A stretch of DNA of 64,000 nucleotides from Ceratorhiza oryzae-sativae. Its lineage: Eukaryota > Basidiomycota > Agaricomycetes > Cantharellales > Ceratobasidiaceae. Positions 20,400-31,940 of this stretch are shown here, piece after piece. Below the pieces are notes generated by a model. It made no database searches. It was not told the origin of the DNA and saw nothing but the letters and a program-made list of their open reading frames with translations. The translations under genes and the position numbers were made by a program. Position 1 is the first letter of the stretch; every line of letters starts with the position of its first letter. The stretch covers positions 1 to 64,000 of the forward strand of contig JARWMV010000068.1 in NCBI GenBank assembly GCA_030998015.1. The letters run 5' to 3'.

Positions 20400-21833
20400 T
20401 AGAGGTGCTGTGCCAGGCTCCTGCAGCCAGAACTTGCCAGAATTCTGGCTAAAATTCCAGTGAATTCCAGCGTGCCAGTTGCCAGTGCAGGTGCCAGAAT
20501 AGCCTCAAGGGTGCTGGAGTCCTAGGCGGAGTCCTGCAGTACTGGCATACCTGCATACCTGCATACCTGAATACTGGCACATTGTCACCTGTACATGACC
20601 ACCACGGATTGCATATATTAAGCACTCATAAAATGCGCAAAATTCAGCGGATCAAATTGTACTTTACTTGATTACAACGGTTAAGAAATGAGCAGTATCG
20701 GCGCAGAATCGTCTAAGAAAAATATTCAGGGATGCGCAGATGTTCAAGCTCGCTATCCTGAGCTCTAATTGGGCGATATACATACCAATCGACTCGTCTC
20801 ACTGAGAGGAATCGAATGCACATATTTTCATAATAAACGAACGCTTTATCGAAAGTTATCAGGGATATAAAGGGGAAACCCCTGAACAGCGCCACAAGCG
20901 CTAGTGAAACCAGCCGTGCAAACCTCGCTCCCTTGCGCGGAGTCGATGCGCATTATCATAAGGACTCTATATACCAAAAACCAGCCTGATTGAAGGTGTT
21001 TTAGCTGGTGAAACTGGGGGAACAGCGCCCCTGATGCTGAAAACCCCCTGAAATGCGCCATGGACACCCACACAGTGCTATTCTGGCTTTCTTAGTATCA
21101 CAGACAGATTCAGGGATGCTTATTGCCCTATCTCAGGTACCTGAAACATCTGGAACAAGCTTATAACATAAATTTCCGACCATGTGCAGTGATTCTGCTG
21201 GGTTGACAGTGAGGTTGCCTGCACACACCCCGGTTCATAGTTATCCAGTCAATGTATTTACTAGATATAATGTCAGTAGTGGTTTTTCAAGCTCAGGAGA
21301 AAGGCTAGCTGGTCGGATAAGCTTCAAACAGCTTTCTTTGTGGTGAAATAGCATGTGCGCATTTCCCAGAATATTTCCTGAGCATCAATTTGGAGCGAAC
21401 TATGCGTTATCGAATTTTTTGCGCGGAGCAAATGACATATCTGTGATCTCCTGATTTTGCGCATTTAATGAGCTACTTTGCGAGAGATTGTGGTGAGGTT
21501 TATGGCCCTGGAAATGTTGGCCACAAAGACCCGAACAAAAGAACTGCGTAAAATTTGCCAGAATGAATTTTGTATGAAACGTGCTCTATATCATTGGAAT
21601 GCTCTCTCTTCTGCGCATCTAATGAGCTATTACACAACTTGATGTGGTGAGTTCTGACCATAGCCAGTTGCAGGAGTCCCGGGATTCTGGCATGCTCCTG
21701 CACCTGCCAGAATTCTGGCACGGACTCCGGCAACTGGCGAGCCAGTGCCAGTGCCAGTGCCAGAATGGCCAAAAAGTGCAGGAGTCCTGCTGCAGGTGCC
21801 GGAGTCCTGCAAAATTCTGGCACAGCTTCTCTA
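20400..21833. mobile_element. Non-autonomous hAT element, copy 1 (1,434 bp)
   Basis: Its ends are TAGAGGTGCTGTGCCAG and CTGGCACAGCTTCTCTA, i.e. inverted repeats starting TAGAG. The 8-bp TSD GGTCAGGT is perfect at 20392-20399 and 21834-21841. TAGAG ends with 8-bp TSDs are hAT hallmarks. Subterminal regions are packed with TGCCAG/CTGGCA motifs. No transposase is encoded; open frames up to 107 codons are not protein-like. An almost identical copy lies inverted at 59756-61193. Confidence 0.9.
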
Positions 21834-21841
21834 GGTCAGGT

Positions 21842-22573
21842 GCAACTGACTCTACCTATATCCAAAGCCCTGATCTCTAACCCAATACTTGGATGCAGCA
21901 TCAAGCTACAGCCTCCACCTTCAAGATGAAATGTCAACATGCAAATACAATTCCAGTGTGAACCCTGCATCCATCTTGACAGCTTCAATGCATGTTTTCA
22001 CCATTTTCATGAAAACAGGACCCTGTGCACTGATGGAAATTACATCTATTCAAAGCTGCATTGTGTCATTTATATGAACCCAAAACAATGGATCTGTAGC
22101 TCCAGCCAAAACAAGCCTAAGAATCTCCAAGCCTTGATGTGATGCAGAGTTGGACCTGCAGGCACCAGAGAATACAACAGGTGCATGTATCATGAGCATA
22201 ATGCCATCCCAATAAGAATCAAGCACACACTCCTGGTGGTTCAATTTGCAACAAAAACGTGTGGATGGTTTTGAGCATTCTTATCCTAGCAGATGTTGAG
22301 TTAAACCCCTGTAGGTTGCATAGATTCAAAATTTTAAGCCATGCATGACTCTCAAAGAGATTGTTGGAAATGCTGTATAACATACAATATCTAAATATAC
22401 AGATATGGTAAAGATAGAACAACAAATTCTAGAAACTCCAATAGGTGAAGACAGGGCTGAACAGCCACATAGATCGGCAATGAGCACACATGTGCATATA
22501 TGCTGGCCTTGCTGGTAGGTAAATATGAAGAGTGGGGGAATGCTCTTGTACCAGCATTATCACAAAACAAAGG
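21842..22573. other. Intergenic sequence, nothing recognised
   Basis: AT-rich, CpG-poor sequence with no convincing ORF, repeat or RNA gene. It continues the sequence left of the hAT element (20391) and ends AAAGG at the start of a family E LTR. Confidence 0.5.
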
Positions 22574-23939
22574 TGTTACAGGTCAGGGTACACTAGGATA
22601 TCTAGAGCTTAAGAAAAAGTAGATATGTTAGTATACACTAATTGTACTCAATACTTCTTAGACTAGAGTAAGAAGGCTCAAAGTAGTTGCAATGTGATCG
22701 AGTAACACTCAAGGTCGTCTTAATCTTTCACAGTGTAAACTGACTAATTTATAGGTATAAAGAGCAAGACTACTATGGTCAGGTTCCTGTAGATATCTTA
22801 AATGTAGTTCAGCCCTAGTTGCTTGGACTAACTGATACTAATCTTAATGCTAGACTTAAGCAATAGCTTAAAGGATAGATGGTGGGCTGCCTAATGCATG
22901 TAATTCCTCAGCTACAGGTACTTAGATTTCCTCTAATAGCTGGTACTTAATGTCATGCTCAATCAGGCAATAGTGTATCCTTATATATCTCTGTATGTAA
23001 GATACAATGAATCAGACAGTATATAACTAATATGGTACTTTATTCCTCAGTACTAGTTATATAAGAAATCACACACAGACAAGAGAAATAGAAAGAGAAA
23101 AAGGAAACCAATATAGAGATGTCTTGCCAGCATGCCAGTGTGCTGGCAAGACATCTCTTAACCAATAACTGGTCTGGGTTGAGTAGAGGAGGGAAGGTGG
23201 TCTGGAAGGGCCTCAGAGGAGGTCCTTTTATACCCTGAGGAGGGCATTCAAGAGCCAAATAGATGCATGCATGCCAGTGCAATTATCAAAAGAGGGTACT
23301 GCTATACTTGGGGTACACCCTAGCCCAGTATAGGATATGAGAGTAAAGACAGGGTGTGGATCAAAGGCATTGATGCATCTGAGACCTGCTATTGGCTTGT
23401 AGATCATATTATCATAGTATATACATGTAATGAATGGAGGCTACATCTCAGTGAGTCATGAAGTGAGTCAGAGAAGCTTCTGGATCAATTTGGGAAGCTC
23501 GCCTGACTCACTGGAGTCATTAGATCTTGATCAATGGTCCAGTAAGATTCTAATGATCTTTGGGCCATTCTGGCGCGAGGATCTGGTGGATCGCGACGAT
23601 CTGCGGGCAGCAGATACTGCTGAAGATTAGCTATCGATAGAGCATAAGATTGCTTTGATAGCGTAAGCGGTTGTCGAGATATGAGCGGTGCAATGTTGTA
23701 ATCAATATCTCCTGATAAGAGGAAATATCGCAAGCTCTGTATCTCTCTGAGATCTTATCGTAAAATCTTAATGAAATATGCGTTGGAGAGCGGGAAATTC
23801 ATAATATTTAATGGAATGGAAAATAGTACAATTTGGAGTGCATACAAATTCAAGTATTTCACAAATTAATTTACAGAGGCATCACTTGAGGTTGGCATAG
23901 CAGACTAAATTAATAGAAAAATGTTAGTGATCCATAACA
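22574..23939. repeat. Family E LTR, left copy
   Basis: TGTTACAGGTCAGGG...GATCCATAACA, 1,366 bp including a 46 bp MITE plus its 8-bp TSD; without these it is 1,312 bp, matching 33236-34545. The right flank GCTTT (23940-23944) pairs with GCTTT at the left of the other E copy (33231-33235), not with its own left flank AAAGG. Coding orientation of family E is unknown. Confidence 0.85.
23114..23159. mobile_element. 46-bp hAT-like micro-MITE
   Basis: Begins TAGAGATGTCTTGCCAGCA and ends TGCTGGCAAGACATCTCTT: two approximately 18-bp inverted repeats and almost no loop. It is flanked by the 8-bp TSD AACCAATA (23106-23113, 23160-23167). The empty site is seen in the sister E LTR near 33770. Its ends resemble the 201 bp MITE at 53166. 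Confidence 0.9.
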
Positions 23940-24713
23940 GCTTTGCCTGTCAACCTGTGGTCTGTACGCCATAGAGTAATGCAGTTCAACATTTAGGTGT
24001 TTGTACAGTTGGCAAAGGAATTTGGCATTGAAGTTAGGGCCTCAGTCATATATGGTTTTTCAGGGTAATCTGTGTAGTTTCCAGACAAAGTTTACAAATA
24101 GATTTGCAACATCTACTGCAGTGGCTCCTGAGTGGGGGGATAAAGTGTACCATTTTTGATAATCAGTCCACCACTGTGAGTATTGCATTGTATCCTTCTG
24201 ACATTGGTAATCCAGTGATCAAGTTGTAAGTGATTTCCTCCCAGGGTTTATTTGGTAAGTCTATGGGTTGTAGGAGACCAGGAGGGGCTTGATTTGAATG
24301 TTTGTTCCAGATACACAAGTTGCATGCCTGAATATAATTAACAACAGATTTTTTCATTCCAGACCAATAGTAATCTCAAGATAGGAGATCTAGTGTCCTG
24401 AAATGCCCCGGATGCCCTGCTGCAGGATTGTCATGCCAGCTTTCTATGACTGCTTGTCTGATTTCTGACTTGTTTGGTATGTATATGCAGTTGTGGTAGT
24501 ACAACAAGTCATCTTCTAGATGCCAGACTTTAACTGGAATGTTCTCCTCAAGGGACTTTAGAATCTTTGATATGGTTATATCATCTGGTAACACATCCCT
24601 GATTAGATCATTGAGGGAATGGTTGGTAGAATTGCCAAAATGAAAAGCTCAGGGCTGATAAGCAGCAGGATTTCACCCCCCTCTTTAGCTGCCTCTCTCT
24701 GAAGTGACTCTTG
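23940..24713 (-). pseudogene. Family B copy 2 integrase, N-terminal part
   Basis: Minus-strand integrase: HHCC (WHDNPAAGHPGHF; CNLCIWNKHS) and the core start (YNLITGLPMSEGYNA). It shares the premature TGA stops of copy 1 at the same Arg positions (ends of the frames at 24376 and 24163). It stops at the E LTR boundary 23939/23940, in the sequence for DGQ. The rest of this integrase is found 9 kb away at 32499-33235, with the target site GCTTT at both broken ends. Confidence 0.88.
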
Positions 24714-25421
24714 TCAAGATAGTATATCAGCTTTTCCATTTTGTGCCCCTTTTCTGTACTTGATTCTGTAATTGTAGTTGGCCAGGAAGCCCATCCACCT
24801 TGCTTGTCTCTGGTTTAAGTCCCTTTTTGTCTGGAAAAACTCTAGATATTTGTGGTCTGAGAGTACCAAGACAGGGATCTCAGATCCTTCAAGCAAGTGA
24901 CACCATTCTTTGAATGCTCATATCATAGCCAGTAACTCTTTATCATGTATATCATAGTTATGTTCAGCCAGTGATAGATTTTTTGAATAGAAGCCTACCA
25001 GATGTAATTTACCATCTTTGCCATACTGGTTAAGAATAGCTCCAGTGGCAAAATCAGATGCATCACATTCCAGTATCAATTCCTTTGTGATGTCTGGTTG
25101 GATTAGGACAGGAGATTTGACTAGTGTTTTTTTCAGAATTTGGAAAGATGCTTCCTTGTTCTTACCCCATTGCCAAGGGACATCTTTATGCAAGAGCTGG
25201 TACATAGGCCAAGCTTGTCCTGCAAATTCCTCTATCAAGCAGGGATAGTAGTTGAAAAACCCTAGTGCTTCCTGCACTTCCTTTATGGTATGCAGTGTTT
25301 CCCATTAACCACTTCTGTGACCTTTTTAGGATCTGTTTTGACTCCTTTGCCATTGGCAATTACACCTAGGTATTCCACTTCAGAGGCATTGAAGACACAT
25401 TTTTCCAGGTTGCAATATAGC
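24714..25421 (-). pseudogene. Family B copy 2 RNase H and RT thumb
   Basis: Minus-strand match to 2831-3539, including the TGA stops. It shows ELILECDASDFATGA, YDIHDKELLAMI and [12 protein letters not shown]. Differences from copy 1 are mostly single-base indels, e.g. near 25310. The protein product is broken. Confidence 0.88.
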
Positions 25422-25931
25422 TGTCATGGCCTAGACCATGACGCGGAATTTATTATTAATTTTCCTATATTCTCTCCTTTTCATATTTTTGGACAAGTCC
25501 TGTTTAATTGGATATATGCATAGAATTACTTACATGATCACATGACCTTGTTGTTGTTTTATGTTCTGTTTGTACCTTCTGGAATATTCTGTTACATGGC
25601 ACCATTCTCACATTGTACAATAGTTGTCTTGCACCATATGTGTATTTGATATAGCTCATTGTATGAAATATAAAGGGAGAGTCTGAGAGCCTTAAGCCTC
25701 AGAACTCGACCTCCTGTCGTATCCCCTACTACCTGTGTGACTTACCAGTCCATAGTCCTGCCCAGTCCTCTTAAGGACAAGAGCACCTACTCCTACATCC
25801 TTGCATCTTATTGCACCCTCACTGCGCGTCCTACCTTAGACATTGTCAGTAAAGCCTCTGGCATCACTGCCCACAGGCTTGTCATCACCACTTAGGTGTT
25901 TGACATTACTGTTCAGGTTGTAGCTCTGACA
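25422..25931 (+). repeat. Solo LTR, family B, inside copy 2 pol
   Basis: TGTCATGGCC...GCTCTGACA, 510 bp, with perfect TSD ATAGC (25417-25421, 25932-25936). It is the duplicated counterpart of 2319-2830. Confidence 0.95.
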
Positions 25932-27241
25932 ATAGCTGGTGTTTCCTAAGTCAGGATAACACCTCCTGAACATGCTTTGTGTGATCCTCAGGGTTTTTGG
26001 AAAATATAAGTATGGTCAAGGTATACTATAACTGACACATCTAGTAGATCCCTGAAGAACTTGTTCATGAAGTTTTGGAATGCAGCTGGAGCATTACAAA
26101 GACCAAAAGGCATGACCAAGTATTCAAATAGACTGTATTTCATTTTAAATGCTGTTTTCCACTCATCTCCTTTTTTAATTTCTGACCAGATATAGCCAGA
26201 TTTAAGATCCAGAGTTGTGAATACATGTGCTCCTCTCAATTTCTCTACCAAGGTGGAAATGAGAGGTATGGAATACATGTTTCATACTGTGTTGGAATTA
26301 AGCAAACAATAATTGACACACATCCTTCTTTTGCCATTCTTTTTAGGAACAAAGATTACTGGAGGGCTGTATCATGATTTGGAGGGCCCAATCAACCCTT
26401 TGTCCAACTGCTCTTTGAGTATTCTCCTTAATTCCTTGTCATCTGAAGGGCAAAGGGGGTATACTGGTCCTTTTACTGGTGCATTTTGATCCTTGAGGAC
26501 TATCTCAAGATCATATGGATGGTGAGGAGGTAACTCTGTCATTTTGTCCTCAGAAAATACATCTGCATAGTCTTGGAGTTCCTCTGGGATGCCTTCCAGT
26601 GGGTTTGACACCACAACACCTCCAGGGTCCCTAGGGATGCCTTCAAGAGGTTGGTAAGCCTCAACGCCTCCTAGGTTTTTGTTGAATGGGTCAAAGACAC
26701 CACCAATGTTGCCAAGAACTACGTTTGATGCAGGAACACAATTTTTTATACAAAAGTTTGAGTCAAAGGTAACATGTTTATTTGGCCAGTCAATATTTGG
26801 ATTATGTAATTTGAGCCACAACATTCCTAGTACTAAAGTGTGTCTACCTATGTCTGCTACATTACAAACCAATTGTTCTCTATGACTACCTATTTCTAAA
26901 ATAAAAACACATTCTGTACCAACAATACCAGAAGAGATTTCACAACCATCAATAACTTTTAATCTTTTTGGATTTTTCTTTTTATAAGTGGGTATTTGAT
27001 ATTGTTTGACTAGGCGTGGGTGTATAAAGCATGAGGATGTGCCTGAGTCAATCATTGCCCAACTGTGCATGGTTTGCATACAGTTGATGCTTTTATTTTC
27101 TGGAGTGGACAGGACTTGAGATGTGACAAAATATATATTCAAAGGGGACATGTTGTCTACAGCATATATCTCAAAGTCTGTACTTGTTTTGCTTGATACA
27201 TTTGCTCTGTCAATGTTCAAGCATCCTTGTTTTCCAACTCA
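25932..27241 (-). pseudogene. Family B copy 2 protease and RT N-part
   Basis: A 282-codon open frame (26372-27220) carries protease AMIDSGTSSCFIHPRL and the linker into RT (DLEIVLKDQNAPVKGP). RT continues at 25988-26278 ([26 protein letters not shown]). Copy 1 has the same sequence but with a 2-nt deletion near 1430, so the intact stretch here shows the ancestral frame. The stop at 26372 is the shared TGA for Arg. Confidence 0.88.
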
Positions 27242-28524
27242 TCACCAGAAGGGAAGCGGCTTGCCAGAATAGGGTTTGGAGGGACAAGTGCTGGAATAAT
27301 GTCCACAACCACCACAAGTGCTGCATATAACAGGCTTTTTCCCTTTCCCAGCTGAATCTAAATCCATGGGTCCAGGACCAGAACCTTTAGCCAGGGTAGG
27401 AGCCAAGGGAGCAATGACAATTGGATGAATCTTTTTGGATCTGTTTAAATGTGGTTTCTTCAGAAGATCTGTCATTCCATTTGATCATGGGAATCAACTG
27501 CCCTTTAGCATTGTGGTTTTATAGCCAAAATTGTTCCTTTGCAAGCCTTACCATCCAGACCAAGCATGTACACCTTTTCCCCAACAGACATCTTTTCCCT
27601 AGCCTGGCCTTTGGGAGGAGCTGCTGATGGCAAGGTGGAAGCTTTGGTGGAGGTGCTAGCCACATTGGAAGAGGAAGAGTTTTTGGAAGATGGGTTTTGG
27701 GCCTGGAACAACTCAATATGCTGATCAATTCAGAGTGCCTTGTCTGCAAGTGTTTGCAAAGTGACATTGGCTGCCATGTGGTTGTAATCTTGGCCACAAG
27801 GAACTCTTGATTTTGACTGTGAGACCATCACAGAAGTGATTGCGAAGAGATGTGTTGTTGTAGCTGAGACCCTGGGAATATGTCTGGAAGTCCTTGAAGT
27901 ATTCTTGGACCAAATTCTTTTGTTTAAGTGATTTGAATTTTGCCCTGAAATTTTTGGTCTTGTTGGTGACATTCCAGTGAGTGTTAAATGGGTCCAGAAA
28001 TCATTGACATTATGGAGCCAAGTGACCAGATTGCCATTGATAATGTTGTCTTCCAAGTAGGGCTCAGCCACTCATGGGCTTTGCCATCCAGGCAGGAAAT
28101 GATGTACGCAATCTGCTCATCAGCAGTTGCAGAGGGATAAGAAGTCTGCAAATAATGGGCCACTGACCCTGAAGGATACCGCTTTGTTTTTATCTGAACC
28201 ATCATATTTGGCAGGTGCAGATAACTTGGGTGCTCAAGTATGTGCAATGGAGGTGCTTGTGCCAGGGGCTTTGACTGCAGCCTGGAGTGCAACTACATTT
28301 GTTTTGAGGTTAGATACACCTGTATCATGGTTCTGGAGAGTGGTGTTGACGGTGGAAAGTTTGGCCAACTGTTGATTGATGAATACCACAAGATTGTTAT
28401 TTATAGCAATCAGCACATCTTTGATTGTTTGGGTAAATGCTATTAGATCAGCTGGATCAGTGGGTACTTGAATCTGGGTGGCATCAAACTGAATCCAAGC
28501 AGGGGCAGGGTTTGGTGCAGACAT
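27242..28524 (-). pseudogene. Family B copy 2 gag (full length, frameshifted)
   Basis: Gag from about MSAPNPAPAWIQF (near 28524) to the stop at about 27242. N-terminal helical part (FTQTIKDVLIAINNNLVVFI), capsid-like region (ADEQIAYIISCLDGKAHEWL), basic linker, and CCHC knuckle CSTCGGCGHYSSTC near 27275-27320. Several 1-2 nt frame changes break it. This is the only place where the 5' half of family B gag is visible. Confidence 0.85.
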
Positions 28525-28816
28525 AGCTAAAAGAGGCAGTGGGATAGACAAATATGGTAGGTGCTCTTGAAGCCAGGGTTTTCACTCTCAAATACTGTGG
28601 CTGCTCTGCTACCTAGCATTGGACAATGACTACAACTAATCAACAAGCCTTTGACAGGTGATATAGAGCATCTCTTTTGCAAGTGGGTAGATTGCTGTCT
28701 GCAACACATGTGGTGATGGACAAGAGTCCTAGGGTTGGGCAATAGGTACTGTCTGCCTTGTAGACACCTGTTACTGGATAGTCTCTTTCTGCTTTTGATT
28801 ATTATGCAGTCCAAGG
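28525..28816 (-). other. Family B copy 2 leader, interrupted by a hAT element
   Basis: Sequence between gag and the 5' LTR of the minus-strand B element. It resumes at 31868-31940 beyond the hAT (28817-31859) and ends in the PBS. No ORF is supported. Confidence 0.65.
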
Positions 28817-29226
28817 TAGGCATGTGATGGGGAACTCTGGCACACGGAAACTTGGCACTTGCCAGAGTTTTTTTGGCAATTTTCAGCAACACAGGTGCAG
28901 GAGCCAGTGCCAGAACCACCCTCAACATATCAACTCCTGCCCAGAATGTCTGCAGGAATTTGGCATTCCCACTGACCTTTTCCTGCAAATTCTGGTAGAG
29001 TTCCTGTGATTTTCAGCAGAGTGCCTGTGCTCTGGCAGCAGCAAGCAGCAGACTTGACAGCCTGTATTGAGTAGATTGGTCTAACAATATAACTTTGTTT
29101 GTATAAATGAGGGACACATGGGATAGCAAATAGATTAATATGTGCACAGGAGCACTGATCATTTGTCACAGTCGTAAGTACATTCACATATAGGTAAACA
29201 TCAGTTGTTGGCGCCAGCATATCTTC

Positions 29227-30800
29227 CTATGCAGCCATCTTCACATCCTCCTTTGCCTTCTCCCCCCCATGCAGCAGCAGCTTCAGAGTGCCCAGTTTCA
29301 CCAGGCCTGCTTTCGAGTAGGGGCCCAGTGTGGCAGTGGCTTGAATGGTGTGTGGTGAAAGGTTGTGTCAATGCTTACTCACAATCAAGCTGGCAAATGA
29401 GAACACACATTCCACATCCATGCTCAATGCTTCATATTAAGTCAGCACCTAACACAGATGGATGTAGAATACAAGAACTCACCAGGAGCACTCAGAACAT
29501 CAAGTGCAAGTTGAGTCAGCCCATTCCTTTTGTTACTGACTGTGTGCTGTCCATACCACCAGACCAGCAGGTTGAATGGTACATGTTTGCCATCAATGAG
29601 GTTGAACACTGGTGCATCTAGTTGCAGTGTGAGTATTACACTAACATTCCAAGAGTAATGATGCTTACCATAAGTGAAGTTTTCAACCAGGGATTCCACT
29701 GACTGCTGAGCTGTATCAATCGATGAGAGGACCTGGTCCATGCAGGACTACGCGGATTGTTAGCTTATGTGTTATGACCCGCCTAGCAGACATAACCTAA
29801 CAACCAAATATTGTATAGATTTATGGCATTTTTCCTGAAGCGGAACAAACCATAAACAAGATCACGTGATCTCGGCGCTTACCCAATGATCAAGCGCCGG
29901 TGGTTACCCTGAACTTGCTCCAGCGTTTCTCTCCCATGTTACTTGGAGCGAGGAGCAAGTTGTCACGTGACCTCGGCGCTTACCCAACGATTAAGCGCCG
30001 GTGGTTACCCTGAACTTGCTCCAGCGTTTCTCTCCCATGTTACTTGGAGCGAGGAGCGAGTTGTCACGTGACCTTGGCGCTTATCCAGCGATTAAGCGCC
30101 GGGTGCTTAAGTCCAAAAAGTCACATGACCCTCGGACCTCGCGCGGCTCTATAAGATTCAGAGCTGCACAAACTTAGGATAAACGATTACCTAAGACCTA
30201 GTACTATACAGAACCTATAACTGCTATAGACAGCGCTTAGGAAAGGGGGGCCACCGCAGCAACCACAGTCACATGTATATAAGGGGAGTAAAGCAAGACT
30301 GAACACCTCAGCTTGCTTTATCTTGTCAACCACCATAGACCATAGCAAACACTGTAACTAGAACGCTCAATACATACTGCATAGCACCAAACTGTCAACA
30401 CAGCCACTACTTAAGTGCTCCACAAGGGAGCCTCCAGAGGGTCACGACATTATGTACAGTACTACACAATAGTAATATGTACCACAATGCCAAGAAACAA
30501 TGTGTTGTCTGGTGGTTCACCCAATGCCTTCTCTGTGCTGTCTGCAGCTGGCCAGTAGAACTTCTGCCAGGTGTCTTTGAGGAGTATGACAGCAACCTCA
30601 ATCCACTCCTTCTCCCACTCTGCAATCTTTGTGTAGTGTGCTTGCATCAAAGGATGGAGCACTTAATGCATGTATTATTAGCTAGTACCCAATGAAACAA
30701 TGTGTGTTACTCACAGGTTGAGAGCCAGTAGAGTGCAGATTTGTTGGATTTCTAATAATACTTGTTCGGGATTGAAATGCGGGGAGGATGAGGTCTTAGC
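29227..30800 (-). pseudogene. hAT transposase, C-terminal half with introns
   Basis: Decoded by eye from the minus strand, exons joined by short introns with GT...AG. The first has the ALYWL / LHPLMQAHYTKIAEWEKEWI region (about 30780-30480), typical of basidiomycete hAT transposases. An exon starting SCMDQVLSSID (near 29745) follows. The hAT dimerisation domain is at about 29640-29490 (FNLLVWWYGQ...LTQLALDVLSAP), then VECVFSFASL, and LGPYSKAGLVK before the stop at 29227-29229. A TAG at 30752-30754 interrupts the NKYY-like motif, so it is probably inactive. The N-terminal part (BED finger, catalytic region) was not traced. The solo C LTR lies in one intron. Confidence 0.7.
29770..30449 (+). 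repeat. Solo LTR, family C, in an intron of the hAT gene
   Basis: A 680 bp LTR, TGTTATGACC...GGTCACGACA, homologous to the LTRs at 36635 and 46354 but in + orientation. Perfect TSD TTATG (29765-29769, 30450-30454). Contains two 101-bp tandem units (29863-29963, 29964-30064), each starting at CACGTG. Confidence 0.95.
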
Positions 30801-31858
30801 CAATTCAACAGCCATTGTTGCCAACTCTCTCAGTTGCTTGCAGAGCAAGGTATCAAGATATTCATCAGCAGCCATGTGTAAGTTGCATTCTGTGCTACAA
30901 CATGTATTGATACGCTGTGTAAAAAAGGTGCTAACATTGTTTTCTAGAGCAACCTGTAGCCCAAACTTGCCACCTCAAGACACAGTTTCTCTGTTTGGCA
31001 TGCCTTGGGAGATGGATGTGGGCTCACCATTGCTTTTCTGCAACATAAATCCATCCTTGGCATTTGACCTAAACCCATCCTTGTCACTCAACTTCAATCC
31101 TTCCTTGCATGCTGGTGACCTGAACCCCTTGCTTCCTTGTGACCTAAACCTCTCCTCATCATCCTCAGATCTTGGCCTTTGCAAGGAAGGCAAAGGTTTC
31201 AGCTGCTAGCCAGGTATGTCTACACTACCGCCTGCTTACCAGATGCTTGCTGATGCTTGTTAAGTTGGTGAAGAGATGCTACACTGGAGGATCAGGTTTG
31301 TTTGTTCATCCCACCTCTCTGCACTCTTGCTTCCAGCTTCTTAACTCCATTTCCAACTCCCATCCAACTACAATGAACACTTTTCCCTACTTGCTCTAAC
31401 TATGTTTACCTGATGTTTTATCGTGGTGATATCAATTACTGTTAGAATTCCATATGATGTAGCTACTGAGCCTGAGCAGATGCAATGTCAATATATTAAT
31501 AACAATGCCTCCTACATCTAATAGTGTGAAAACATGCAGATAGATCACTTGGGCAAATTGTGTGCTGCACATTCTGTACAAGCCTATTTTACTGACTGCT
31601 TTCCACCTTTCTGCCTGCCCACATAAGTTCCTGTTCCTGAGTGCTTGCATTCCTGCTCTGACTATGCTCACCTTCCTGCAATCATGCCCACCTTTCCACC
31701 TTCCCATGAAATGCAGGAAGTTCCTGCATGTGTAGGAATGCAACAGAAATTCTGGCTTCTGGCACATGTGAGCAAGTGCAGGATGAAAACATGTTCAATA
31801 GTGCCAAAATCTGGCATGCTGGTGCCAAATTTTGGCAAATCTTCCACATCACATGCTT
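30801..31858 (-). other. 5' portion of the hAT element, no gene traced
   Basis: Contains weak exon-like minus-strand frames, e.g. 30975-31193 with imperfect repeats of the type GFRS/KDGF, and right-end subterminal TGCCA motifs near 31800-31850. This should hold the transposase N-terminus, but I could not assemble it. Confidence 0.4.
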
Positions 31859-31926
31859 AGTCCAAGGCTTTCTCTGTTTCACAGTAGGCTAGTACAAGGG
31901 TACATCTCAATCCTGAGTGATAAGGA

Positions 31927-31940
31927 AGAACTTGACCTAG
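31927..31940 (-). promoter_or_regulatory. Self-priming PBS, family B
   Basis: Minus strand CT followed by AGGTCAAGTTCT next to the LTR. Complementary over 12 nt to the LTR segment at 32164-32175, which lies about 26 bp downstream of the TATA box (32201-32210). Confidence 0.7.

Larger units (their letters stand above)
28817..31859 (-). mobile_element. hAT transposon with decayed transposase (3,043 bp)
   Basis: The ends are TAGGCATGTGATGGGGAA (left) and the reverse complement TAAGCATGTGATGTGGAA (right). The 8-bp TSD GTCCAAGG is at 28809-28816 and 31860-31867. Subterminal CTGGCA/TGCCAG motifs are like those of the non-autonomous hATs here. The minus strand encodes the C-terminal part of a hAT transposase. 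It carries a solo family C LTR (29770-30449). It sits in the leader of family B copy 2. Confidence 0.85.

Noticed and set aside
21500..21823. ORFs of up to 107 codons within the hAT non-autonomous elements
   Set aside because: They read CTGGCA/GTGCCA subterminal repeats (GTGTGTG-type translation) and differ by indels between the twins.
30700..31209. 169-codon plus-strand ORF within the hAT element
   Set aside because: It overlaps the minus-strand transposase exon and imperfect repeats; no intron signals or domain in the plus frame.
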